17,189 bases of DNA from Jimgerdemannia flammicorona (taxonomy: Eukaryota > Mucoromycota > Endogonomycetes > Endogonales > Endogonaceae), in the NCBI GenBank assembly GCA_003990745.1, contig RBNI01002910.1, positions 1-17,189 on the forward strand, read 5' to 3'. The notes beneath the pieces were generated by a model that did no database searches, was not told the origin of the DNA, and was given only the letters and a program-made list of their open reading frames with translations. A program made the translations under genes and the position numbers. Within the stretch, counting starts at the first letter, position 1, and each line of letters starts with the position of its first letter. Positions 1 to 9,025 of the stretch are shown here, one piece after another.

Positions 1-488
1 TTCCTTGATCCTTCTTTTATATTCTTCAGGATGCTTGTGCTGTGGTCACAATGACTCACAGTTGGTCATTATTGCTCATCTCGTATGCCGTATGATCTTC
101 TCATGCTCCAATCTAGTGGCTTTGCAAAGAAAGGCTGTCTCCTGTGCTGATGTCATCATTCTGGGGTCACCGTTACAATATATACCAATAAGCCTATTAG
201 AACTAAGAATTATGAAAATTATAAATAAAGATGACAATGAGGATACCTCTCTAAAAGGAAAAAAAAAGTACAAATTTAGACTACAAAATAAAGTTAAAGT
301 AGATTTTAGAGGTTATTGAGACTAGTTTAAGATATCTCATTATAAATAATATTGTCTATAAGTATGCCTATATAGTAATAACTAGTAAGCCAGCAAACTA
401 TGATAAATCTATATACTCAGATAATAAGAAAGAGTAGAAAAAGACTATAGATAAGAAATATAATTTACTCATTAAGAATAATATATAA
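1..488. other. Left edge without a recognisable gene
   Basis: Bases 1-190 have ordinary composition and still hold a few CpGs. From about 190 the sequence becomes AT-rich and leads into the copia relic. A 104-codon open frame at 5-319 crosses this composition change and resembles nothing I know, so I do not call it a gene. The AT-rich part may be the decayed integrase-to-reverse-transcriptase linker of the copia element, but no motif proves it. Confidence 0.5.
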
Positions 489-792
489 GATTTAGTCTCT
501 TTTCTGGAAAATCAATAAGTAATAAGATTCTGCTAGATATATAAAATTAAATATAATAGCAATAGTGATATAGAGCAGTACAAGATCTGATTTATAATAA
601 AGGAGTATTCATAAGACTATAGTGTAGACTATAATAAGACTTTTTTCTTAGTATTCAAGCTTACTTTATTTAAAATACTTCTTGTAATTGGAGTCAAATA
701 TAACTATAAAATCTACTAAATAGATATTAAGTTAGTCATCTTAAATAGCAATATAAATATAGAGCTATATATCTATTAACCACAAGAATATA

Positions 793-807
793 AACTATAT
801 GATAATC

Positions 808-854
<47 letters not shown>

Positions 855-861
855 ATATGAT
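793..861. repeat. 11-bp direct repeat (AACTATATGAT) around the T/A insert
   Basis: Exact copies lie at 793-803 and 851-861. They are taken as a target-site duplication because the host coding frame is continuous when one copy and the intervening T/A tract are removed. Confidence 0.8.
804..850. mobile_element. T16/A27 insertion flanked by an 11-bp target-site duplication
   Basis: The sequence AACTATATGAT occurs at 793-803 and again at 851-861. Between the copies lie AATC, 16 T and 27 A. Removing the insert plus one copy restores a continuous copia frame (YKLYD followed by DKQKEL), so it entered the element after the element existed. A poly(T) joined to a poly(A) within a duplication fits a minimal, twin-primed poly(A) retroposition event; this is inference. 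The long homopolymers may be inexact in length. Confidence 0.75.
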
Positions 862-1985
862 GATAAGCAAAAGGAGCTCATATATAAATTATATAAAAGT
901 CTCTATAATATCAAATAAGCAATAAGGCTGTAGAATTAAAAAAATTGACAAATACTTCTTAGATAATAAATTTAAGTATTGTGAAGCTAATCTATATATA
1001 TACTTAGTATATATTCTTAGAAATAGTATATCTGAAAATTTAGATTGATAATATCATTCTGATTAGGATAGTAAGCGAGATTAATGATATAAAGGTGACA
1101 CTATACTAGAAATTTAAGATAATAGATATAGATAATATATCCTATCTTCTTGAAATATCAATTATATATAATAGGTATAAGTGTACTATATATTTATTAC
1201 AAGCTACATATATTTAGACTATACTCAAACAATTTGATATAAGTAAATATAAATCTATTGAAATATCTATAGAGACATCTATAAGACTAAAAAAGTCCAA
1301 TATATCTAAAAATAATAATATCTCCTATTTGGTAAGCTATAGAATCTCTCATATATATATCTTATATTTGAGATAAGGTCTAACATATATTATATAGTCA
1401 ACAAAGTAGCACAGTACTTATTCTGCTATAATAATTCATATTGGATTACAATCAAGTATATTTTCCAGTATATTAAAGATATATTATACTTTATACTTAG
1501 TATAGATAATAATTATAAGGAATAAAGCAGGAGTGCTATAAGATTATCCAGTATATATGTATAATGTTAATTGGACTGATGATCTGAATGACAGATAGTC
1601 TATAACTAGATATCTCTTTAAAATTAGTAAAAATGGAGTTATTTTATAGCAAATATATAAGCAATCTTTAGTAGTAACATCATTTATACAAGCAGAGTAC
1701 CAAATATTATCTATGGTGATAAAAAAAGCTATATAGCTTTGAGAACTGCTAAAGAAATTAAGATATAATCAACAGTACTCTATACTACTCTAATAAGATA
1801 ATCAATCTATAATTACTATAGCAAAGAACTCTATATATCATACTAAGACCAAACATTTTAATATATAATATTATTTCATATGAGAATATATAGAAAATAG
1901 TAGTATATATCTTGAATATACTCTAATAGAGTATATAATAGTAGATTTATTGACTAAAGCTCTTTTAAAGATAAAGTTTGACTTA

Positions 1986-3319
1986 TATATATAAGGAATA
2001 AAACTTATAGATAATTCTATATCAGTAAACAGGAACTATATACTAGTAAGTAACAATTTTATGCTAGTAAGTAGCAATCAGCAAGCAATAGTAATAACAA
2101 TAATATAAGTAATAATAGAAAGTTTTTCAGAGTATTAAAAAGTCTCTTACTACATCTTATATATATATCTCTATATTTCTATATATCTTATATATATTTA
2201 TTAATATTACTAGTTTTATCTAGTTATAAGTGATCTTTTTTTTTTAACATTATTTAAGATTTCTATTTTTCACTACTTTGTTGATCTATTTTCATACTTA
2301 TAAGTAGGAAATTTTGACTTTTTTTAATTATCTAAATAGTACCCTATTGGTTATATTTAGTTTGCTCAATTAGTTATTTTATTTATATATTCTGGGATAT
2401 ATCTTATTGAGTGAGTATTGAAATATCTTAGTTATAGCAACTCAATATATAGTAATATAGCTTAACTATATTATTATATAAATATTATCAATATATATAA
2501 GTATATAAATTATTAATAAATAATCATAGCTTCTTCTCTCCATTCTTTCTCAAGTATTCTACAATACTATAGACTGTATAATAATTCTAGTTTCATTAAG
2601 AGAAAGTAACTAAATCTGAAAGTTTTTAGTGAGTTTAAAGTAGCTCAGAGAGATACTAATAGATTTAAGTAAGTTTGAAGAAAATAAGTAGAGTTTTATT
2701 TAAGTAGAAAAAGAGAGTATTTAGATAAAATCTAAAAAAAAGATCTAGAAGAATCTTAAAAATAAAAAGAAAAGCTAAGAAAATAGTTCTCAGCAAAGAT
2801 AAATAGTAGAATTCTACAATATTCCAAAAGGTTTTATAACTAGCTAAGATAAGATACTTAGGATTAAGAAAAAATAAAAATATTTTAGTAAAGTCTTAGT
2901 ATTAAGAGAGAATATCTAAATATTTAGAAGATACTAGAACATTATGAAATATTTAAGAATATTTAAGAAAAACCTAGAGAAAAGATATAAAAATATATTA
3001 TAACTAAAATATAACTATGAAATTATTATCTCTCACTTTCTTTAAAAATTAACATTCTCATTAAATTTTAAGATTATATAAGAATAGCTATACTTAACAA
3101 AAATTTTTCAAACTTATTCAGATATTACTATAAAGAGTTAGCTACTTTATATAAGATAAGAGCTAAAGACTCAGTACTAAAGATTTAAATTACTTAGAGG
3201 AAACTCCTTATTATTCTGAATAAACTTACTAGTAATAACTATATTTATATATAAAGTACATCAAGCTAGTATATAAGTAGAGATAGGAATATATATTTTA
3301 CCTCAAAGTCTTAAATGAG
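1986..3319. other. AT-rich stretch between the copia and gypsy relics, no gene
   Basis: This contains no open frame of note. It should hold the 3' end and LTR of the copia element (left) and of the gypsy element (right, which is on the - strand), but I could not find matching LTR copies or clear TG...CA ends. Short repeats such as CTAGTAAGTAACAAT and CTAGTAAGTAGCAAT occur near 2044-2080. Bases 2590-2990 are strongly purine-rich on the + strand, which could be a decayed lysine-rich gag region, but nothing confirms this. Confidence 0.5.
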
Positions 3320-3520
3320 ATCTTATATATTCTTGAAGTTAACTAGTAGTTTCTAATTTAGAGTAATCTATCTATTTAACCAGATATTTAGATTAATAGT
3401 AGTAGATTCTTTTGTCTAAAATTTTCTCAACCTTATACTCAATTACTGAGATTTAACTAGAATAGAGTAGTAACCAGTTTTAAACCTTGAGATAAGATAT
3501 ATAAAAGACTGAGTATACTC
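3320..3520 (-). pseudogene. Integrase C-terminal linker and chromodomain relic
   Basis: On the - strand SVFYISYLK (about 3515-3482) matches the 'HPVFHVSLLK' block that precedes gypsy chromodomains. Then EYKVEKILDKRIYY (about 3445-3400), SKYLVK and DYSKLETT follow, matching the chromodomain pattern 'EYEVEKILDKR...YLVKWKGY....TWEP'. The Trp of YLVKW and the Trp of the TWEP block are stops, as expected for TGG to TAG/TGA. Chromodomains in such elements bind modified histone H3 and direct integration; this copy is dead. Confidence 0.82.
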
Positions 3521-3879
3521 TTATTATTTCAGACAGCTTAAGATATATAGTAGGAGAATATAGAGACTTATTCTGTAATATCAAAGAGTCTAATAAACTT
3601 TAGTTAAAACTTATTTGATAGATAGTTAATTTGAGATTATATCTTGAGATTCTTAGTAGACAATAAGACTTAATTACTAATAATATAGATAATATTATAG
3701 CATTTCTTATCAGTATACTTTACTTGATACTATTGAGTCTTCTGAAGATTTTTAGTAGTAATTTTGAGTAGTTTATCCATCTTGTTTATAAGGTTCTTAA
3801 TAGTAGAGATTTGGATTTAACTACTTTTCTAAAAGAGAACTAGACTTATAGAAGTCTTAGAATCTTAACTATAAAGTAG

Positions 3880-4135
3880 TCAAAAGAGAAAAGACTAGTA
3901 GTTGATTGGACTATATTATTATATATAAATTTTACATAGATCAGATAGTAGTCTCAATTATCTTACTTATAAAAAATATAGTTTCTGAGTATCTATTTAA
4001 GAGTTCTGTTCATATACTCAGTTTATCTATTAGTTTAGAGTAGAGAATAGTAGATATTATAATTTGAGTTCTAAGAATCTTAAAAAGAGCTTATTAAAAA
4101 TAACTGATAAACTTGGGATCTCAGTTACTAATTAT
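3880..4135 (-). pseudogene. Ty3/gypsy integrase core fragment (broken)
   Basis: On the - strand, near 4129-4106, SD-stop-DPKFIS corresponds to the 'SDRDPKF' block around the second catalytic Asp of retroviral-type integrases; the missing residue fits an Arg codon changed to TGA. It is followed by a stretch (about 4070-3990) aligning with the family's 'STAYHPQ-DGQTER-NQ' block, here ILYSKLIDKLSI-stop-TELLN. Several stops and probable frame changes rule out function. It lies between the RNase H and the chromodomain of the same element. Confidence 0.78.
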
Positions 4136-4951
4136 AACTTATAGTAAATTATAATAGGAGAAGATTAACTTAAAGAAGATTCTTATAATCTCAGAGACTA
4201 TAATGTTAGTTATAGTAGGTTTAGCAATTATAATATTAGTTAGACAGTTAATAAATATAACTATAGTATTAGTACTAGACTTGAACTAAGATAGTTATAT
4301 TATAAAATCTATTATAACTTAAACTTTTTAACAGAAATTGACAAAGACTGAAGTAAACTAGCTGATACTTAGTTACTAGACTTATTATACTAATAAAGAT
4401 TACAACTAGTAATATAGTTCTTAATTTTCTTAATTATATTGAGCTAATAGTAGTGATATTAATAGATTTCTCAATTTTAAAATATCTAGTAAGTAGGAAA
4501 TTATAATATTCTTACAGTATCTTATAGTAGAGTTTTATATTATTTAATAGATAGACTTTATCTTAGTAGTAGATCAGATTATTCTTAATAGTAAATATAT
4601 CCTTGAGCTTGTTTGAGAAAATTCTAATATATAATAATAGTATCTTTCTTATAGACTTATCTAATTTGGTTTAAAAATTCTGGTATAAAGATAACTTATA
4701 TTATTGAAGTAAGATTTGAGCATCTAAATAAGGTATTTAATATTATAAATATCTTGACAGACTTATAAATAATTATCATATTGAAGGTTTGAAGCTTTTA
4801 ATTCTACTTAGCTTACTGATATATATAATAGAGTAGATTGGATATTAATGTACTTGGGAGATTGATAATTAGTAATAATATTAAACTCAATATCTTCTAG
4901 ATAGTATCTCTAGTAATCTAAGATATATATAATATTAGTTTTTTTTTATAG

Positions 4952-5953
4952 ATAGCTAACTTCTATAAGAGGCTCTATGGGAGATCTTCTGTCACTAGTA
5001 GGGCTACAGAATAGTGAGAGATTGCACTTCAAAGGTTTCTGGTAGGGGATTGCTATTGAGATATATTATATTGAGTTATAGTATCAGGACAATAAGGAAG
5101 AAGTACATTAGAAGTCAGTAATATAATACTAAGATATACTCCTACTTAGGGACTCTCTCTTTATTGAATTTGATATTGGAGATAGAGTTGAGTATTAGAG
5201 GAAGATGGGGTTGAATGTATGACTAGTAGGTTAGCAGAGTATTGATATAGGTGAGGAGTAGAACTAGACTGAAGTTTGGTCCTAGAGTGCTAAGATCAAG
5301 CAGTGGCTCTTCCTTAAGTTCTAGATAGTATAGTAATATATACTAAGGAGAAATATCATACTGAACTTCTACTCTAAACATTTGATTGAGGGTGGAGAAT
5401 TTAAGTATGAGGACTACCTTAATGTGAGACAGGAAGGGGGTTTTATATAGTCATCTGAAAATTGGCTAGAGGAGTGTAAGGTGTTTGGTGATTTCTGAAT
5501 CACTATAAAAGAGTATCTAGGGGTCTATAGGAGGGAGGATGAGATAAGGAGCCATTGGGAGGATTTGAAAGAGTGGCTTATAGGGGGGGTGGGGAATAAG
5601 TGACTTATATATAGCTGGGCCTTAGTAATTTGGGTAGGACTGACTGAGTATTGGCTCTTTATATTTGAGAAAGAACAGAAATTAAGTCTTGCAGAGAGAT
5701 TGTCAAGATAGGATGGGCTGATAGAGGATCTCTTGACTGACTGGTGGGTGGGCTGAGGGCCTCAGGGTGGCACCAGCTTATTGAAGTGGTCTGTATACAT
5801 AGTGGGGGTTATATGGAGGTGATTAAGGTCTGTATAGTCTTCAAATAAATAGAAGTTAATGGGGTCCCTCCTAGAGATATCGAGTAGTAGGTTGGTTTAG
5901 ATATTGTATTTTAATATAATATAGAATGTGGTAATAAAGTGGTAGTCCAAGTA

Positions 5954-5992
<39 letters not shown>

Positions 5993-6000
5993 GCTAACTT
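4952..6000. repeat. 11-bp target-site duplication (ATAGCTAACTT)
   Basis: Copies lie at 4952-4962 and 5990-6000 and enclose the A-tailed insert. The first A of the right copy may belong to the A tail, so the duplication is 10 or 11 bp. Confidence 0.85.
4963..5990 (+). mobile_element. Poly(A)-tailed non-LTR-type retroposon inside the gypsy RNase H
   Basis: About 1.03 kb ends in an A31 tract (5960-5990). ATAGCTAACTT is present at both junctions (4952-4962 and 5990-6000), an exact 11-bp target-site duplication. Removing the insert rejoins the gypsy RNase H reading (KLA to KLAIYKKK). The A-tail strand is very G-rich and C-poor (25 G, 4 C in 5521-5580). One + frame from about 5260 to 5830 has stretches such as KHLIEGGEFKYEDYLNV and GVYRREDEIRSHWEDLKEWL, broken by TAG/TAA/TGA codons that could come from CAG/CAA/CGA. 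I do not recognise the protein, and the - strand is also fairly open. It may be a 5'-truncated LINE or a retroposed transcript. Confidence 0.82.
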
Positions 6001-6140
6001 TTATTCTACTAATGATAATTTTTATAACTCAAAGATGATGAAATAGTATCCTTTTCTATTATCTTGTGACAGGACTACTCTAATAGTGAAATTTAAAGCA
6101 TCAGTAATGGATGAAATGAGCAGTATATATATGGCAAAGT

Positions 6141-6319
6141 GATATTAAATAACAATATCTTATAAAGAACATTGCTAACTATATCTTTTTTACATCATAT
6201 TAGGCTTGAATAAGTCCATATATCTGTGAGTTTACTGGGTGGAGCTGTTCTCAGGGGCACCAGTTTGGCACTGCTCTAGTTGTATTAGCTAGCAATGGCC
6301 AATGTTTATCATTAACCAA

Positions 6320-6322
<3 letters not shown>
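6141..6322. other. Short unassigned stretch next to the gypsy relic
   Basis: This has higher GC than the relics on its left and no CpG depletion as extreme as theirs. It lies where the gypsy reverse transcriptase C-terminus should be, but I recognise no RT motif on the - strand here. It might be a foreign fragment or a better preserved piece of element sequence. Confidence 0.4.
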
Positions 6323-6350
<28 letters not shown>

Positions 6351-7554
6351 TGGACTCATAGTCCTGCGGATTTTTATTGAAAGAGAACCTAGACTATATA
6401 GACCAAAACCCTCCCCTACCACCCACTGAACAATATTCTTTCATTAATCTAGGCTACTAAATTATCTAGTAGTCTTACTGCTCTAGCTATGTCTGTCAAA
6501 CACTAGCTATATTGACCCCCACAACATAGACCAGACTTGTCTGCTCACCAGGGCTAGATCATCATTTACATACAAGAGCATATCTATATGTCAGATCTAG
6601 CAGTGCCAGGACTGAATAAAGAATAGCCCCCCAAACTCCAAAAGAAAGCCTGAGGTAAAGAAAAAACCCCCCAACCAACCAACAGAGAGCAAAATAGATT
6701 CAAAGTGGGTGAGTAAAGGACTTACATACAGAACCTTCCACAAAGGACTTATATATGGGCTAGGGCCAGAAAAGACCCCACTCCAACTCTCTAAGCCTGC
6801 AGGTCTCAATTACATTGCTGTGTCAGCTCCCAGTTCTAGTTAGGTACTACCAAATGAGGAAGGCCCCACTCCTCAAGCCTGCGGGCCTCAATTGTATTGC
6901 TGTGTCAGCTCTCAGTTCCAGTTGAGTACAGCCAGGATGCCAGCCTCTACACTACCCCACCCTCTATCAGCCAATCGAAAGGCCCCACCGAAATATTGTC
7001 TGCCCCAGCCCTGATGACCGCCCCCAGCCTGGTACCTTACTGGTTCACTTTTATCACCCTTTCTCTTATCTATAATGGCCATCTCCCCTCCCATCCTAAT
7101 AATACCTGAAAAATAGTCACCTATACCAGAACCGTGCTTGCCAGAAAGCTTGCCAAAGCCAGAGGGCTCCACCACAGGCACCAAGGACCTGCAGGTAACC
7201 TACACTGAGTACTTGATGCCCAAGATCAGCTGACTCTCTACATAGCCCAAGACATACCAAGACAGCACCTTGTTAGTGATGGCAAAAGAAAGAAGGCACC
7301 ACACCAAAACAGATGCACTCCAGATGCAGCCAAAGACACCAGAAACCACAAAAAAGTGAAGAAGACACCAATCTGATACCAATAAAGGGGCAACTTATTA
7401 CCATTGTCCTCCTCCCACCATGCCTATGTAGGCACAGCAAACCAACCCAAGGTAGAGGGGGTAATAATAGGGGAAAGGGGACTTGGAAGGTTGCCTACCA
7501 AACCTTGTGACTGGTAAGGTAGCGGAGAAAGGAGCTGTTTTTTATTTTTTAATA
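6323..7554 (-). mobile_element. Second A-tailed retroposon, - strand, at the border with unique DNA
   Basis: A T26 tract (6323-6348) is the A tail of a - strand transcript. On that strand AATAAA lies about 25 bases before the tail (+ strand TTTATT at about 6372-6377), as in a retroposed polyadenylated RNA. The - strand is G-rich and C-poor, as in the element at 4963-5990, but the 3' ends of the two differ. ATCATTAACCAACTC (6308-6322) and ATCATTGTCCGACTC (7555-7569) agree at 12 of 15 bases and may be a decayed target-site duplication. The composition change to CpG-containing DNA near 7555 supports this end. Three - frames of 60-90 codons (7382-7200, 7184-6912, 6809-6597) lie in order and may be pieces of one decayed reading frame of unknown product. 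Confidence 0.55.
6775..6929. repeat. Imperfect tandem duplication, two copies of about 70 bp
   Basis: Copy 1 (6775-6849) and copy 2 (6864-6929) both run from CCCACTCC through AAGCCTGC, GGCCTCAAT/GGTCTCAAT, TTGCTGTGTCAGCTC and CAGTTC to a final GTAC/AGTAC. The differences are mostly transitions plus a few missing bases. The duplication is inside the - strand retroposon and could have arisen by slippage or be part of its structure. Confidence 0.75.
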
Positions 7555-7727
7555 ATCATTGTCCGACTCAATCCATAGGTCTAATCATGGTAAACGTCAC
7601 CGCTTAATCAAATTTCCGATACGATGACGTATATACATCGTGGCGCGGTCCCTGTCCTGTGTGACGTTTAATTATGGTGACTGACAAATCTGTGATCCTC
7701 TTTATCTTCGATCCAACAACAAACAAT
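7555..7727 (+). promoter_or_regulatory. Probable promoter and 5' leader of the F-box gene
   Basis: This is CpG-containing unique DNA between the last retroposon and the ATG at 7728. An AC-rich leader (CAACAACAAACAAT) immediately precedes the ATG, typical of fungal start contexts. No certain TATA box was found. The retroelement block ends only about 170 bp upstream of the coding region. Confidence 0.45.
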
Positions 7728-9025
7728 ATGCGCTTTCTAAGGTATCTACAACATTGCTTTCTATCATCTGTAACCTCCGCACAATCTAAGACAACTTCAA
7801 GTTAAAAATTCTTCCCGTTTACCTCAATAGCACCCTCTTTGGTCTATACCCTCAAGCACATCCCACTCGGCCCGCCTCCTCCGCCTTCAACCAATTCCCG
7901 CCGGAGATCCTCGAGAACATTCTCCTGCACATCGCCGCACGCCATGACTTCATCTCTTTCGCCCTCACGAGTCGCCTCAGCGCAAACGTGGCCACGAACC
8001 CCTACATGCGGGAGCGGTGGTTTAAAGCGCACTACGACGACGCCTCGACCTCTGGATGTGAATACTCCCTTACCGACGCGGAGATGGTGACTTTGGGATA
8101 CAGCTTCGAACACTTCATAAGGATTTGTTTGTGGATTGACGCCAAGTACGACTGGGTAGACCAGGACAGCCTTTCAGACGACCTGTGTCAGGTGCTGATG
8201 GGGTGCTGGGGCGGCGGGGTCGGGTACTTGCACGATCTATCGCGGATGCCCCGCCCTGTCGCCGACAAGGTCGTTGCCCTCGCCATGCTCGCGCCCTCAT
8301 ACCGACACGAGACCGTTTTGACCGGGAGTGGGCTGTCGGAGCTCGTCGTACCGGGGGAAGCGAGTGTCGTATTTTGTCATAAGTGCAAAAACCCGACCGG
8401 TTATCATACTATTTTGTTGGGCGCTCGTGTTGACCCGACCGTGGCCGTGGAGATGGATGCAGGAGGAAAAGAAAATAGGAGATTAAGGTATCGCGCGAGG
8501 ACTGTGTTCCCGTACTTGAGACCATATAATAACTCGACGGATGTTTTCTTCGCACTGGACCCGGAATATCGCGTCGTCACCGGTCGATCTGTCTACAAGA
8601 TTATTGTCCCTCAACCACCCACTATCTCCTTGGCTATTCCCTCCTCCGACTTTCAAATCTCCGTCTCCGACCTGACTCCCTTCTCTCTTTCATCCCCTCC
8701 TTGGTCGCCACCAGCCCCCCTCCTTAGCCACGCCTCCTTCCGCGACATCTTCCACTACACCGAATACACATCTTTGGCACACCCTTTAGACGCGATGATC
8801 GGCGACTTCTCCGAGTGCCATCTTCTGCGAGACGTAGACCCGGCACACGGGTTGCGCGAGGGTGCTGTGTACGGCTGGGTGGAGACGAGATGCGACTCGA
8901 AGGAGGGCTGGATCGTGTTCTTTGAGGGCGCGGGCTCCCGCCGCTCCAGGAGGTACGAGTTGAGGTGCTGTGGTGTTAGGTGGGAGGCAGGGGTTGACCG
9001 TGAGCGGTGGGGTTTAATAGATTAA
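7728..9025 (+). CDS. F-box domain protein (two exons)
   Basis: Exons 7728-7741 and 7831-9025 give 402 residues. The intron 7742-7830 (89 nt, GTATCT...AATAG) is needed because no in-frame ATG precedes the F-box in the long exon; splicing joins MRFL to STLFGLYPQ in frame. Residues about 27-65 form an F-box: FPPEILENILLHI, then a helix ending in ALTSRLS. F-box proteins bind Skp1 and supply the substrate-recruiting part of SCF ubiquitin ligases. The rest is an uncharacterised fungal-type C-terminus with a Cys pair (FCHKCKNP), a Ser/Pro-rich segment and no kelch, WD40 or LRR repeats that I can see, so the substrate is unknown. The gene is free of the stop-generating mutations seen next door. It stands alone on the + strand. 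The family call is fairly sure; the start exon is a prediction. Confidence 0.75.

Larger units (their letters stand above)
489..1985 (+). mobile_element. Degenerate Ty1/copia pol relic (reverse transcriptase to RNase H)
   Basis: A conceptual reading with several frame changes recovers the copia reverse transcriptase and RNase H in order. From 489 it reads DLVSFLEN, then YKIKYNSN and KEYS-stop-DYSVDYNKTF (about 598-640). The region matching the family's 'DVKTAFLNG' block follows near 725-755, then KLYKSLYNIK (about 883-917) and KKIDKYFLDNKFKYCEAN. The YVDD box is at about 1041-1052 and reads stop-I-D-N: the Tyr codon position is TAG and the second catalytic Asp is GAT to AAT. RNase H runs from about 1566 (WTDDLNDR) through AEYQILSMVIKKAI (from 1692) to TKTKHFNI and DLLTKAL near 1960. 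Stops fall at conserved Gln/Trp/Arg codons. The element cannot be active. I could not delimit LTRs, gag or integrase. Confidence 0.9.
190..4951. other. AT-rich, CpG-depleted block with RIP-like hypermutation
   Basis: The block is built almost only of A and T with scattered CT/AG and CA/TG. Scanning by eye I find one clear CpG (1076-1077) between about 190 and 5880. Inside the copia and gypsy frames, stops sit where Gln (CAA to TAA), Trp (TGG to TAG) or Arg (CGA to TGA) is expected. CAA-to-TAA needs C-to-T on the coding strand and TGG-to-TAG needs it on the other strand, both in CpA context. This is the signature of repeat-induced point mutation or a similar process. The assignment to RIP is inference; the pattern is visible. 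Confidence 0.85.
3320..6140 (-). mobile_element. Degenerate Ty3/gypsy chromovirus-type pol relic, split by a later insertion
   Basis: Read on the - strand in element order. RNase H starts with SSITDALNFTI (6114 to about 6082), then VVLSQDNRKGYYF and KLSLVE-stop-KLA just before 5991. It resumes at 4962 with KLAIYKKK and continues, after a frame change, with RYYLEDIEFN and YQSPKYINIQ. The integrase core is near 4135-3880 and the chromodomain near 3445-3320. The order RNase H, integrase, chromodomain is that of chromodomain-bearing Ty3/gypsy elements. Stops again fit Q/W/R codons changed by C-to-T. Reverse transcriptase upstream of 6140 is missing or unrecognisable. The retroposon at 4963-5990 interrupts it. 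Confidence 0.85.

Noticed and set aside
5..319. 104-codon open frame at the left edge
   Set aside because: It crosses a sharp composition change, resembles no family, and its second half is AT-rich low-complexity sequence.
808..852. T/A tract as a transcription terminator or origin
   Set aside because: The exact 11-bp flanking repeats and restored coding frame point to an insertion.
5100..5950. Gene on the - strand of the A-tailed insert
   Set aside because: The - frame is open but Ser/Pro/Thr-rich as expected for the complement of G-rich DNA, and the A tail shows the transcript is on the + strand.
6597..7382. Three - strand open frames taken as separate genes
   Set aside because: They lie inside the A-tailed retroposon, have no recognisable domains and probably are pieces of its decayed frame.
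8185..8382. Short + strand Arg-rich frame within the F-box gene
   Set aside because: It is a shadow in another frame of the F-box exon.
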